Source: JAEUMG01 sp046349315
Lineage (GTDB): Bacteria; Pseudomonadota; Alphaproteobacteria; Rhizobiales; Aestuariivirgaceae
Assembly (NCBI GenBank): GCA_046349315.1
Contig: JAXMCQ010000003.1
Span: 62,001-126,000, forward strand
Direction: 5' to 3'
DNA length: 64,000 nucleotides
Each line of letters begins with the position of its first letter. Within the stretch, counting starts at the first letter, position 1. Positions 40,133 to 49,209 of the stretch are shown in pieces. The notes under the pieces were generated by a model. That model saw only the letters and a list, made by a program, of their open reading frames with translations, ran no database searches and was not told the DNA's origin. Position numbers and translations under genes: made by a program.

Positions 40133-41239
40133 ATGCCTACCTGGCGAATACATCGGTGGCTAAGCCCGACTGCCGCTTTCGCCGTCGTAGCCGCAATTTT
40201 TATTGTGATCCCGGTGGTGCGCGCTCAGGAACCGCCCATCGTGCGAGCGGCTGTTGGAGTGTTGCCTCCCTTTGTAGTAAAGGAAGACAATCAACTCACG
40301 GGATTCAGCGTCGATCTGTGGAACGAAATCGCCACGAGATTAGCTATCAAAACCACTTATCAGGAAGTATCCGATGTAGATGAGCTCCTCAACGCGCTGC
40401 GGACGAAGCAGGCCGATATTGTCGCGACGGGTCTCTTTTATACAGCGGAGCGAGATCGCGAGTTCGAATACTCATATCCAATACTGGAAGCGGGTCTTCA
40501 GGTCATGGTCCGCGATGGAGGAGGACAGCTGGGGCCAGCGCCGCTCGCTGATGTGCTGGATTTGCTTTTCTCGTTCAATGCCCTGGTATGGCTGGCCGTT
40601 GCGCTACTCATAGTAATTCTTCCGGCGCACATATTTTGGTTACTGGATCGTGGAAATGAGGAAGGTTCCAGCCCCGATCGGAGATATTTCCCTGGAATTC
40701 TCCATTCTGCAACTTGGGCGATCACCGCGCTCGTCTCACAGGTACAAACGCTGCCTACGCAATGGCTTGCCCGCATTCTGGGGCTAGTCTGGATGTTTGC
40801 GGGAGTCGTCTTCATTGCCATGTACACTGCTGAATTGACGGCATCGCTGACTGTTCAGAGAATTCAGGGCGCGATCAACGGCCCGGGCGATCTTCCGGGC
40901 AAGAACGTGGCGGCTATCGCCGAAAGTACAGCCGCGGCGTATCTTCGAAACATCGGGGCACAGGTTTTCGAGTTTTCGACACCCGATCAGATGTACCAGG
41001 CCCTACTGGACAAGAAAGTCGATGCTATTCTCGGAACAGCGCCTGCCCTTCGCTATTTCGTCGCTCAGGATGGTTCAGGTCAATTCGACTTGGTCGGCCC
41101 GGAATTCGATCGCAACGACATCGGCTTCCTATTCCCGTCGAACGATCCCCTCCGCCGCCACGTGAACACTGCGATCATCGCCATTCACGAAGACGGCACA
41201 TATCAAAAAATCTATCAGAAATGGTTCGGCGACGACTGA
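40133..41239 (+). CDS. Bacterial ionotropic-glutamate-receptor-like channel
   Basis: 368 residues. After a signal peptide (to about residue 31), residues 33-130 are lobe S1 of an SBP_bac_3 domain (GLFYTAERDREFEYSYPILEAG with the carboxylate-binding Arg107). A membrane block follows: M1 about 145-171, re-entrant pore loop about 190-208 (WAITALVSQVQTLPT), inner helix about 211-240 ending MYTAELTASLTV, the counterpart of SYTANLAAFLTV of animal receptors. Lobe S2 then runs 241-368. This is the GluR0-like S1-M1-P-M2-S2 layout. The pore lacks the T-V-G-Y-G potassium signature. The ribosome-binding site (GGGAG) is rather far (15 bases). Confidence 0.85.
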   Translation: MPTWRIHRWLSPTAAFAVVAAIFIVIPVVRAQEPPIVRAAVGVLPPFVVKEDNQLTGFSVDLWNEIATRLAIKTTYQEVSDVDELLNALRTKQADIVATGLFYTAERDREFEYSYPILEAGLQVMVRDGGGQLGPAPLADVLDLLFSFNALVWLAVALLIVILPAHIFWLLDRGNEEGSSPDRRYFPGILHSATWAITALVSQVQTLPTQWLARILGLVWMFAGVVFIAMYTAELTASLTVQRIQGAINGPGDLPGKNVAAIAESTAAAYLRNIGAQVFEFSTPDQMYQALLDKKVDAILGTAPALRYFVAQDGSGQFDLVGPEFDRNDIGFLFPSNDPLRRHVNTAIIAIHEDGTYQKIYQKWFGDD

Positions 41240-41369
41240 GCGAACAAGCGGATTAGTCCGCTACAGCCAATAGCAGCAATCAGAGAGCCTTGTGATCGAG
41301 CCTCGGCTGGCGATCGGAAGCGGACAATGTTAGCCTGAACCATGTCCCTGGTTGAAGGGTGCTCCTGAA

Positions 41370-41792
41370 ATGACATCGGTTGAAACTGACGTGCGCCGGG
41401 CTGTCGACGATTGGTTCGACGCCCTCAATGCCATGATCGCCGGCAATCCCGATCCGTTCGCCGACATCTGCAGCCACGGCGACGACGTCATCTACATGGG
41501 TGGCGAGGGCACATTTCGGGTCGGTTTCGACACCGCATTCGCCGATTGGAAGGCGCAGGCAGCGAAAAGCCGCGGCGGCAAATCGGTGGCCGAAGACGTT
41601 CGAATTTTAGCATCCGGTGACATGGCTGCGGTAGGTCTTGTCGCGCGCGCCACGATCATCGAACCGGATGACAGGAGCGGTGAGTATCGAATCCGCCAGA
41701 CGCATGTCCTTCGCAAGGAAATTGGCGCCTGGAAGATGGTGCTTCACCAGGCCGACAATACTCCAGTGTGGAAGTCCGTCGTTACTTCTTGA
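41370..41792 (+). CDS. SnoaL-like / NTF2-fold protein
   Basis: 140-residue protein of the NTF2-like cone-shaped fold (DUF4440/SnoaL-3 type). RRAVDDWFDALNAMIAGNPDPFADICSHGDDVIYMGGEGTFRVGFDTAFADWKAQAA and IRQTHVLRKEIGAWKMVLHQAD are typical. Such proteins are small enzymes or ligand carriers; no activity is assigned. The ATG at 41370 is preferred over a TTG 18 bases upstream. Confidence 0.75.
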   Translation: MTSVETDVRRAVDDWFDALNAMIAGNPDPFADICSHGDDVIYMGGEGTFRVGFDTAFADWKAQAAKSRGGKSVAEDVRILASGDMAAVGLVARATIIEPDDRSGEYRIRQTHVLRKEIGAWKMVLHQADNTPVWKSVVTS

Positions 41793-41830
41793 CTCTCGGC
41801 GCGTCGGCGCAAACTGCGGAGTCGCGGCGC

Positions 41831-42643
41831 TTAGGCCACTGCGGTGATGATGTGCGCCTGGATTTTTCCGGCAACTTCGCCGCTACCGTGTCTCTCCGCA
41901 ATCGCCGATGCCGCGGCGTCGGTCGCGGCTTCCAGACCGCTCGGATCCCTCGCCTCGATTTCGCTGCGCAGGACGGTCCCCTGGCAATAGGCAAGGGCGG
42001 GAATGCGCGGGGAAGATGCACGGCTTTGCTCGGCTCGCGTCTCGATCTCCACGTGGGAAAATCCGGCTTCTTCGAGGTCTCGCCGGATCTGCCCCGTATC
42101 GTGGTAACCGTGCGGCGTGCAGGCCAGGAAGCGCGGTGGATCGCCCGGAAAAATCTTCGCGAGCGCATTCGTCACTTCATGGGCGAATTCGTTTTCCTCA
42201 ATGCGGTCCCAGACGTTAAAGAGAAAGTGTCCGCCGGGCTTCAGAACTCGCCGTGCTTCGCGGTAGCCGGACACGCGATTGGGGAAAAACATCGCGCCGA
42301 ACTGACAACAGGCAACGTCGAAATTTGAAGCCTCGAAAGGCAGCGCCAGAGCGTCCGCCTGGCGCCAGGTGATACGATTGTCGGGGGCCTGTCGCGATGC
42401 TGCATAGTCCAGCATCGGCTGATTGAGATCGGTAACGGTATAGCGTGCGCCAGGAGAAAGTTTCGGGGCCAAGGCGCGGGTCACAACCCCGGTTCCGGCG
42501 GCAGTTTCCAGAACGGCGTTTGGCGACAACGCGGCTGCGCGGCGCGCTAGATCGGCAGCAAAGGGCTCGAAGATCAACGGCACCATATAGCGGTCGTAGT
42601 TTTCAGGGATCGAGCCCGTAAAACCCTTGTCAGTTTCCAACAT
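41831..42643 (-). CDS. Class I SAM-dependent methyltransferase
   Basis: 270-residue methyltransferase. Motif I is VLETAAGTGVVTRALAP, then DLNQPMLDYA, WRQADALALPFEASNFDVACCQFGAMFFP and VLKPGGHFLFNVWD. It belongs to the UbiE-like Methyltransf_11/25 group and the substrate is unknown. The start MLETDKGFTGSIPENYDRY at 42643 matches the usual N-terminus of this group; a TTG about 100 bases upstream is also in frame. Confidence 0.82.
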   Translation of the reverse strand: MLETDKGFTGSIPENYDRYMVPLIFEPFAADLARRAAALSPNAVLETAAGTGVVTRALAPKLSPGARYTVTDLNQPMLDYAASRQAPDNRITWRQADALALPFEASNFDVACCQFGAMFFPNRVSGYREARRVLKPGGHFLFNVWDRIEENEFAHEVTNALAKIFPGDPPRFLACTPHGYHDTGQIRRDLEEAGFSHVEIETRAEQSRASSPRIPALAYCQGTVLRSEIEARDPSGLEAATDAAASAIAERHGSGEVAGKIQAHIITAVA

Positions 42644-43001
42644 GCAATCGTCCGACTGATAGAGCGGCCCCACTCTACCATAGAGGCTGGCCAGCATGCG
42701 CTGAGTTTGGTGTGGACTGATCACAATGCCCCTCACCGATGCGGCCAATTTAGAAATTTACCAATTAATTCAATCGCTTATGGCGATACTTCCGGACATT
42801 CCTAAGCGTAGTCGCGTACGACGATGTCTTTTTCCTACCCAAGGGACGCTGCCTGTTTCCGATACAACCGGGACATCAAGAAGGTACCAAAGCGCAAAAC
42901 TCTGACTCAAAAATAACCCCGCCGAATATTCAGTTCGTGGACTCACCTGAGGGCCGCCATTACAGTCGTGCGTCCTGCGGTCTCTAGAGGCAAGGCACGG
43001 T
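42644..43001. other. Intergenic region between divergent genes
   Basis: About 360 bases of lower GC content than the neighbours. It contains an AT-rich patch near 42745-42785 (TTTACCAATTAATTCAATCG), a plausible promoter zone for the methyltransferase or the cyclase. Codons before the methyltransferase start remain open for about 35 residues but look unconserved. No repeat or RNA gene was recognised. Confidence 0.5.
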
Positions 43002-44759
43002 ATGGCCGAAGAACGAGTCCGACGCCGTCTCGCCGCGATCCTCGCGGCCGATGTAGTCGGCTACAGCCGGATGATGGAGATCGACGAGGCCGGTACCCTG
43101 GCGGCACTAATCGCTCGGCGTCGCGAGGTGCTGGAACCGCTGGTCGGCAAGTATCAAGGGCGAATCTTCAAAGTGACTGGCGATGGCGTGCTGATCGAGT
43201 TCGGTAGCGCAGTCAATGCGGTGCGGTGCGCCGTCGATCTCCAGCGTGGCATGGCGGACGCCAACAGCGGCATATCCGAAGATCGGAGGATCGTGCTCCG
43301 TATCGGTATCAACCTCGGCGATGTCATGGTGGAAGGCAGCGATCTCTACGGCGACGGCGTCAACATCGCCGCTCGACTTGAAGCCCTGGCAGAACCTGGC
43401 GGTATACTGGTTTCTGGCACCGCTCACGCCCACATCAAAAACAACATCCATTCAGGTTTCGATGATCTAGGGCTCCAAAGTCTTAAGAACATTGCCGAAC
43501 CAGTTCGCGCCTTCCGCGTCACGGGCACGCCTGCAACTGCGGCGTCCAATCTTGTCGCTGACAAGCCCTCAATTGCCGTCTTGCCCTTCACCAATATGTC
43601 CGGCGATCCGGAGCAAGAGTATTTTTCTGATGGCATTACAGAGGATATCATCTCGGGCCTCGCCCGGCTGCACTGGCTGTTTGTCATTGCCCGCAACTCC
43701 TCATTCACGTTTAAGGGTAACGCGGTCGACGTTAAGCGGGTCGGCCAGCAACTAGGTGTCCGATATGTGCTCGAGGGCAGCGTCCGAAAGGCCGGTGAAC
43801 GCGTCCGCATAACGAGCCAGCTTATCGACGCAGGAACCGGCGCTCATATCTGGACCGACCGCTTCGACGGTGCGCTTAGTGACATCTTTGTCCTGCAGGA
43901 TCGCGTGACCGCAAGTGTCGTTGGTGCTATCGGACCCAAGCTGCGCAAAGTCGAAATAGAGCGCGCCCGCGCCAAACCGACCGAGAATATCGGTGCCTAT
44001 GATCTCTTCCTGAGGGCGCTGGCGCTGCACAATACTCTGACCGTAGAGGCCTACGAGGAAGCATTGCGTCTGCTCGATCGCGCTGTCGTTATCGACCCGG
44101 AGTATGCCTCGGCCTATGGTTTGGCGGCGTATTGCCACTTGCGACAGTTGCAACGCGGTTGGGGTGCTTCCGCGGTGCCGGGAATCGAAAAGGGTATCCG
44201 GTCGGCAAGATTGGCCGCTGAACTGGGACAGGACGATCCCGAGGCGCTTTGGATGGCCGGCCTGGTCCTCGCGATGCTGGCCGGTGAGTCCGAGGGCGGG
44301 CTGGGGTTGATCGAACGGTCGATGATACTAAATCCGAACTCTGCTGGCGCGTGGATGGCCAGCGGTATGGCTCATGCCTACAGGGGTGAAAGCACGATCG
44401 CAATCGACCACCTCGATCATGCCGCGCAGCTCAGTCCGCTCGACCCGTTGGCATACCTCTTCTGGTATGGAACCGCCTTCGCGCACTTTGCAGCCAGCCG
44501 ATATTCCGAAGCCACGGGTTGGGTAGACCGTTCCCTCCGCGCGGCGCCGAACTACATGCCGGGCATGCGTCTAAGGGCGGCGCTCTGCGGCGTTCTCGGA
44601 CAAGCGGAGGAAGGACGCAAATGGGTTAGTCGCATAGTCGAAGTTAATCCCGACACGCGTCTCAGAACCTTGCGAGTCCATCTGACCCGCTCAATCCATA
44701 AGACAGAGTGCCTCGATGCACTCATCGAGGGATTGCGCAAGGCCGGGTTCCCGGAATGA
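43002..44759 (+). CDS. Class III adenylate/guanylate cyclase with TolB-like and TPR regions
   Basis: 585 residues. An N-terminal class III cyclase domain (about 5-165) keeps both metal aspartates: Asp17 in AADVVGYS and Asp61 in KVTGDGVLIEF, plus GINLGDVMVEGSDLYGDGVNIAARLE. Next comes a TolB-like region (about 187-310: PSIAVLPFTNMSGDPEQEYFSDGITEDI...), then TPR-like helices to the end. The architecture is strongly expanded in Bradyrhizobium-type genomes and lacks a membrane anchor. Probably makes cAMP in response to a partner bound by the C-terminal part. Confidence 0.9.
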   Translation: MAEERVRRRLAAILAADVVGYSRMMEIDEAGTLAALIARRREVLEPLVGKYQGRIFKVTGDGVLIEFGSAVNAVRCAVDLQRGMADANSGISEDRRIVLRIGINLGDVMVEGSDLYGDGVNIAARLEALAEPGGILVSGTAHAHIKNNIHSGFDDLGLQSLKNIAEPVRAFRVTGTPATAASNLVADKPSIAVLPFTNMSGDPEQEYFSDGITEDIISGLARLHWLFVIARNSSFTFKGNAVDVKRVGQQLGVRYVLEGSVRKAGERVRITSQLIDAGTGAHIWTDRFDGALSDIFVLQDRVTASVVGAIGPKLRKVEIERARAKPTENIGAYDLFLRALALHNTLTVEAYEEALRLLDRAVVIDPEYASAYGLAAYCHLRQLQRGWGASAVPGIEKGIRSARLAAELGQDDPEALWMAGLVLAMLAGESEGGLGLIERSMILNPNSAGAWMASGMAHAYRGESTIAIDHLDHAAQLSPLDPLAYLFWYGTAFAHFAASRYSEATGWVDRSLRAAPNYMPGMRLRAALCGVLGQAEEGRKWVSRIVEVNPDTRLRTLRVHLTRSIHKTECLDALIEGLRKAGFPE

Positions 44760-44875
44760 CGTCGACGATCTCGATCGGTTGATTCAAGCGCGCCAGAGTT
44801 TGCTTGCACGGGCAGGCTGGTTGTGCCGTCCAATAGTATTGAGCGATGGCCCGTTAACAAGAGAATGTGATGCCC

Positions 44876-45487
44876 CTACCTCCCCCTCAGTGCGAGCCAC
44901 ACCCCGCCGCCGATCAGGCACAGGCCGCTGACTGTTTCGATCGCTCGGATGCGCTTTCGCGAGAGCCATGAACCTGCGCCGCCGGCCGCAAAGGCATAGA
45001 CACTGTCGAAGATCGTCGCGATGACCATGAAGGTCACCCCTAGAAAGAGGAGCTGGCGGACGTAATCCCCCTCCGGCACGATGAATTGCGGAATGAGCGC
45101 GCCGAAGACGAGCAGCACCTTGGGATTGGACAGGATAACCATGAAGCCCTGGAGGAAAAAGCTGCCATGCGGGCGCGAGCGCTCGGCTGCGAGCAATTCG
45201 CCCTTGGAACGGATGAGCTTGATGCCGAGCCAGATGAGATAGGCGGCGCCGGCGACGCGCAGCACATCGAACCACACGCCCATGAACTCGACAGCCGAGG
45301 CGAGGCCCAGGACCGCGATTGTAAGCCACACCAGGAGTCCGGCCTGGGTTCCGGCCACATTGAGCAACCCGGCGCGGGCGCCGTGGCGCAGGCTGTTGGC
45401 GATGATCACAGTGACGGTCGGCCCGGGGACAATCACGATCAGGATGCAGGCCAGGCAGTAGGCGATGTAAGCTTGGATGGTCAGCAT
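44876..45487 (-). CDS. LysE family translocator
   Basis: 203-residue inner-membrane exporter of the LysE/RhtB superfamily with about six helices. CILIVIVPGPTVTVIIANSLRHGARAGLLNVAGTQAGLLVWL is the diagnostic P-G-P region, and FFLQGFMVILSNPKVLLVFGALIPQFI the second conserved block. Substrate (amino acid or similar) unknown. It lies between the cyclase and gyrA. Confidence 0.9.
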   Translation of the reverse strand: MLTIQAYIAYCLACILIVIVPGPTVTVIIANSLRHGARAGLLNVAGTQAGLLVWLTIAVLGLASAVEFMGVWFDVLRVAGAAYLIWLGIKLIRSKGELLAAERSRPHGSFFLQGFMVILSNPKVLLVFGALIPQFIVPEGDYVRQLLFLGVTFMVIATIFDSVYAFAAGGAGSWLSRKRIRAIETVSGLCLIGGGVWLALRGR

Positions 45488-45706
45488 GGGCAGTTTTCCC
45501 TCGGGGCGGGCGAGCTAGCCATGGAAATCTTGTTTTGCGCAAGGGTGGGGTTGCATCGCCACCCACCCCTTCCGTCCCCTCTTGCCTTCGCCATCTCCGC
45601 CTCCGGCTTCATCGAACATACGATGAACATAGGAAGGCAAGCGGGGGAAGTCAAGGATTTTTCTGCTGATTCTCTTCTTTTCTCCTAAGGCATTGAAGGG
45701 AAAGGC

Positions 45707-48397
45707 TTAGTCGCCCCCCTCCTCTTCAGCCTCCTCGCTGATGCGCTCGACGGCCACCACCTGCTCGCCTCCGGCAGTCTTGAAGATCGTGACGCCCTGG
45801 GCATTGCGGCCGGCCTTGCGGATGTCATGTACCGGACAGCGGATAAGCTGACCGTTGTCTGTGACGAGCATGATCTGATCCGATTCTTCCACCGGGAATG
45901 ATGCGATCAGAACCCCGTTGCGATCGTTGACCGTCATGGCCGTGATGCCCTTACCACCACGATTGGCGATTCTGTACTCGTAAGAGGAAGTGCGTTTGCC
46001 ATAACCCCTTGCGGAAACCGTAAGGATGAATTGTTCGGCAGCACCCATTTCGGCGTATCGCTCCTGGCTCAGGCTAGTATCGGCGACAGACTCCTCATCA
46101 CCGGCCGATTCGAGCTCCTCACCCGCCACAGCGCGCGCCATCTTGAGATACGTGGCTCGCTCTTCGACCGAAGCCTCGACATGGCGGAGTATCGACATGG
46201 AGATCACTTCATCACCCTCAGCCAGTCTGATACCGCGCACCCCGGTCGAGTTCCGGCTCTGGTAAAGGCGCACGTCCGGCGCGGCGAAGCGTATTGCCTG
46301 TCCCTGAGCGGTGGTCAGCAATACGTCGTCGGACTCGGTGCAGATTTCAACGCCGGCCAATTGATCGCCGGCGCTTAGGTCCATCGCCCGCTTTCCGGCC
46401 CTGTTGATATTGCCAAAATCGGAAAGATCATTGCGGCGCACATCGCCCGATTTGGTCGCAAACATGATGTGCAGCGAACCCCAGGTCGTCTCATCCTCCG
46501 GCGCCGGCATGATGGTGGTGATCCGCTCGTCCTTGTCGAGCGGCAGCAGATTGATCAATGCCTTGCCGCGCGATTGCGGACTGCCTTGCGGCAAGCGCCA
46601 GACCTTCAAACGGTAGACCATGCCGCTCGAGGAGAAGAACAGGATCGGCGCGTGCGTACTTGCAACGAAGAGCTTGGTGACGAAATCTTCCTCGCGCGTA
46701 TCCATTCCGGAGCGGCCCCTGCCGCCGCGGCGCTGGGCGCGATAGGCAGCGAGCGGAACGCGCTTCACATAGCCGGCATGGCTGACGGTGACGACCATGT
46801 CTTCGCGCTGGATGAGGTCTTCGTCCTCGACCTCGCCCTCATTGTCGACGATTTCGGTGCGCCGTGGCGTGCCGAATTCCGTTTTGACGGCGATCAACTC
46901 GTCCTTGATGATCGTCTGCACGCGAGCGCGCGACCGCAGGATTTCGAGATAGTCGGTGATTTCCTTGGCGAGCTTCTCAAGTTCACCACCGATCTCGTCG
47001 CGACCGAGGGCTGTCAGGCGCTGCAGGCGCAAATCGAGAATGGCGCGGGCCTGTTCGTCCGACAGGCGATAGGTGCCATCCTCGGCGAGGCGATGGCGCG
47101 GATCGGCGATGAGCGCGATCAAGGGCGCCATGTCCTTTGCCGGCCAAGCGCGCGCCATCAAGGCCTCGCGGGCTTCGGCTGCGTCTTTCGAGCGTCGGAT
47201 CAGCGCGATGACTTCATCGATATTCGCAACGGCGATCGCCAGGCCCACCAAAATATGGGCTCGGTCGCGCGCCTTGTTGAGCAGATGCTTGATGCGCCGG
47301 GTGACCACTTCCTCGCGGAAGGTGATGAAGGCCTGGATCAGGTCCTTGAGGTTGAGGATTTCTGGGCGGCCGCCGGTCAGTGCAACATTGTTGACGCCGA
47401 AGGACTGCTGGAGCTGCGAGAAGCGCCAGAGCTGGTTCAAAACGACGTCGGCAACGGCATCGCGCTTGAGTTCGATGACGACGCGCATGCCATGTCGGTC
47501 GCTCTCGTCGCGGATGTCGGAGATGCCCTCGATCTTCTTCTCGCGGACCATTTCCGCGATCTTTTCGATCATCGTGACCTTGTTCACCTGGTAGGGAATC
47601 TCGGTGACGATGAGCGCTTCGCGCTCCTTGCGGATTTCCTCGACATGCACGCGCGACCGCATGACGATCGAACCGCGCCCGGTGTGGAAGGCCGATTTTA
47701 TACCGGCGCGGCCAAGAATGATGCCGCCGGTCGGAAAGTCCGGGCCCGGAATGATGCCTATCAGATCTTCGATCGAGGTTGCCGGATTGTCGATGACGGC
47801 GATGGTCGCATCCACCACTTCGCTCAAATTGTGCGGCGCCATGTTGGTCGCCATGCCGACCGCGATACCGCCCGAGCCGTTGACGAGAAGGTTCGGGAAC
47901 TTCGCCGGCAGCACCACCGGCTCGCGGAATTCGCCGGAATAGTTGAGCGAGAAATCGACGGTATTCTTTTCGAGATCGTCGAGCATCGGCATCGCCGCCT
48001 TGGCAAGCCTGCACTCGGTATAACGATCGGCCGCCGGCGGATCGCCATCGACGGAGCCGAAGTTCCCCTGCCCGTCGATCAAGGGTAGGCGCAGCGAGAA
48101 CTCCTGTGCGAGGCGCACCAGCGCATCATAAATCGCGAGGTTACCGTGCGGATGATACTTGCCCATGACGTCGCCGACGACGCGGGCCGATTTCTTGTAG
48201 GCCTTGTCCGGCGTGAAGCCGTTTTCATACATCGTGTAGAGAATGCGCCGGTGTACCGGCTTCAAGCCGTCGCGCACGTCGGGAAGAGCGCGGCTCACGA
48301 TCACGCTCATCGCGTAATCGAGGTAGCTCTTCTTCATCTCTTCTTCGATGGTGATCGGCGAGATATCGCCCGCCGAGTTTTCGTCCTTATCGGTCAC
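45707..48397 (-). CDS. gyrA: DNA gyrase subunit A
   Basis: 896-residue GyrA. The N-terminal DNA-cleavage domain contains YAMSVIVSRALPDVRDGLKPVHRRILY, the Tyr active site in AADRYTECRL, and the C-terminal wrapping domain with the GyrA box QRRGGRG. The quinolone-determining region reads YHPHGNLAIYDALVRLAQ: the position equivalent to E. coli Ser83 is Leu87, and the Asp82 position is Asn86, while the Asp87 equivalent is kept. An acidic tail (EEAEEEGGD) ends the protein. Confidence 0.97.
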   Translation of the reverse strand: MTDKDENSAGDISPITIEEEMKKSYLDYAMSVIVSRALPDVRDGLKPVHRRILYTMYENGFTPDKAYKKSARVVGDVMGKYHPHGNLAIYDALVRLAQEFSLRLPLIDGQGNFGSVDGDPPAADRYTECRLAKAAMPMLDDLEKNTVDFSLNYSGEFREPVVLPAKFPNLLVNGSGGIAVGMATNMAPHNLSEVVDATIAVIDNPATSIEDLIGIIPGPDFPTGGIILGRAGIKSAFHTGRGSIVMRSRVHVEEIRKEREALIVTEIPYQVNKVTMIEKIAEMVREKKIEGISDIRDESDRHGMRVVIELKRDAVADVVLNQLWRFSQLQQSFGVNNVALTGGRPEILNLKDLIQAFITFREEVVTRRIKHLLNKARDRAHILVGLAIAVANIDEVIALIRRSKDAAEAREALMARAWPAKDMAPLIALIADPRHRLAEDGTYRLSDEQARAILDLRLQRLTALGRDEIGGELEKLAKEITDYLEILRSRARVQTIIKDELIAVKTEFGTPRRTEIVDNEGEVEDEDLIQREDMVVTVSHAGYVKRVPLAAYRAQRRGGRGRSGMDTREEDFVTKLFVASTHAPILFFSSSGMVYRLKVWRLPQGSPQSRGKALINLLPLDKDERITTIMPAPEDETTWGSLHIMFATKSGDVRRNDLSDFGNINRAGKRAMDLSAGDQLAGVEICTESDDVLLTTAQGQAIRFAAPDVRLYQSRNSTGVRGIRLAEGDEVISMSILRHVEASVEERATYLKMARAVAGEELESAGDEESVADTSLSQERYAEMGAAEQFILTVSARGYGKRTSSYEYRIANRGGKGITAMTVNDRNGVLIASFPVEESDQIMLVTDNGQLIRCPVHDIRKAGRNAQGVTIFKTAGGEQVVAVERISEEAEEEGGD

Positions 48398-48544
48398 GGA
48401 ATGCCTTTGCCGGGGTGGAAAATCTCCCGACTACGCCGCGCGGGAGAGGAGATTCGAACAATAGATAAGCATAGCCCAAAGGGCTGAACGGAGCAATGTT
48501 TTGAGACGTTCGCACGCTAGAAACAGTCTAACAAAAACAATAGG

Positions 48545-48802
48545 TTACGGGGACGTCAGACGGCCGAGCGCGAACCAGTCCTGCGTAAAGGCGAAATAGA
48601 CAAAAACGAACACGAGGCCGGAGATGAAGGTCGTCCAAATTGCCTTTTTAAGGAGGTTCGGATTGACCGGCGCGCCGGGCTCGTTTCCGGGCTCGACGTC
48701 TTCTCCAGCCTCATGGGCATTGCGCACGCCGATCGGCAGAACGGTGAAGAGGACCGCCCACCAGATGATGAAATAGACGGCGAGTGCGCTGCCGATGCTC
48801 AT
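48545..48802 (-). CDS. DUF1467 family membrane protein
   Basis: 85-residue protein with two membrane helices (SALAVYFIIWWAVLFTVLPIGV and WTTFISGLVFVFVYFAF) separated by a loop with PGNEPGAPVNPNLLKKAIWTT. This is the DUF1467 pattern of alphaproteobacteria, whose genes nearly always follow mce; the function is unknown. The ATG at 48802 overlaps the mce stop by 4 bases; a longer frame with an upstream Met is rejected. Confidence 0.85.
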   Translation of the reverse strand: MSIGSALAVYFIIWWAVLFTVLPIGVRNAHEAGEDVEPGNEPGAPVNPNLLKKAIWTTFISGLVFVFVYFAFTQDWFALGRLTSP

Positions 48803-49203
48803 GCCTGTTCCAATTCCACAAGCGTGCCGCAAAAATCCTTGGGGTGAAGAAAGAGGACCGGCTTGCCATGTGCACCGATCTTCGGCTTGCCGTCGCCAAG
48901 CACGCGCGCACCGGCGGCAACGAGCCGGTCTCGCGCGGCAAGAATGTCATCCACTTCATAGCAGACGTGATGAATGCCGCCGGACGGGTTTTTCTCCAGG
49001 AAGGACTTGATCGGCGAATTATCGCCCAAGGGTTCGAGCAATTCGACCTTGGTATTGGGAAGCTCGACGAAGACCACGGTCACACCGTGCGCCGGCTCCG
49101 CCTGGGGCTGAGAGACGCGTGCGCCGAGCGTATCGCGATAGATTGCGGTTCCGGCGGCAAGGTCCGGAACCGCAATGGCGACGTGGTTCAATCGGCCCAG
49201 CAT
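48799..49203 (-). CDS. mce: Methylmalonyl-CoA epimerase
   Basis: 134-residue VOC-fold epimerase that interconverts (S)- and (R)-methylmalonyl-CoA in propionate use, upstream of the B12-dependent mutase. LNHVAIAVPDLAAGTAIYRDTLGARVS, VELPNTKVELLEPLG, GGIHHVCYEVDDI and LHPKDFCGTLVELEQ contain the expected metal ligands. Paired with DUF1467 by a 4-base overlap. The B12 link is worth noting alongside the cobalamin-regulated transporter at 20864. Confidence 0.9.
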   Translation of the reverse strand: MLGRLNHVAIAVPDLAAGTAIYRDTLGARVSQPQAEPAHGVTVVFVELPNTKVELLEPLGDNSPIKSFLEKNPSGGIHHVCYEVDDILAARDRLVAAGARVLGDGKPKIGAHGKPVLFLHPKDFCGTLVELEQA

Positions 49204-49209
49204 TTGTGC

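Noticed and set aside
46469..48088. A 539-codon open frame antisense to gyrA
   Set aside because: It lies wholly within a confidently identified housekeeping gene, reads as Asp/Arg/Ala-rich low-complexity protein, and is explained by high-GC codon bias on the opposite strand. The same applies to other long antisense frames.
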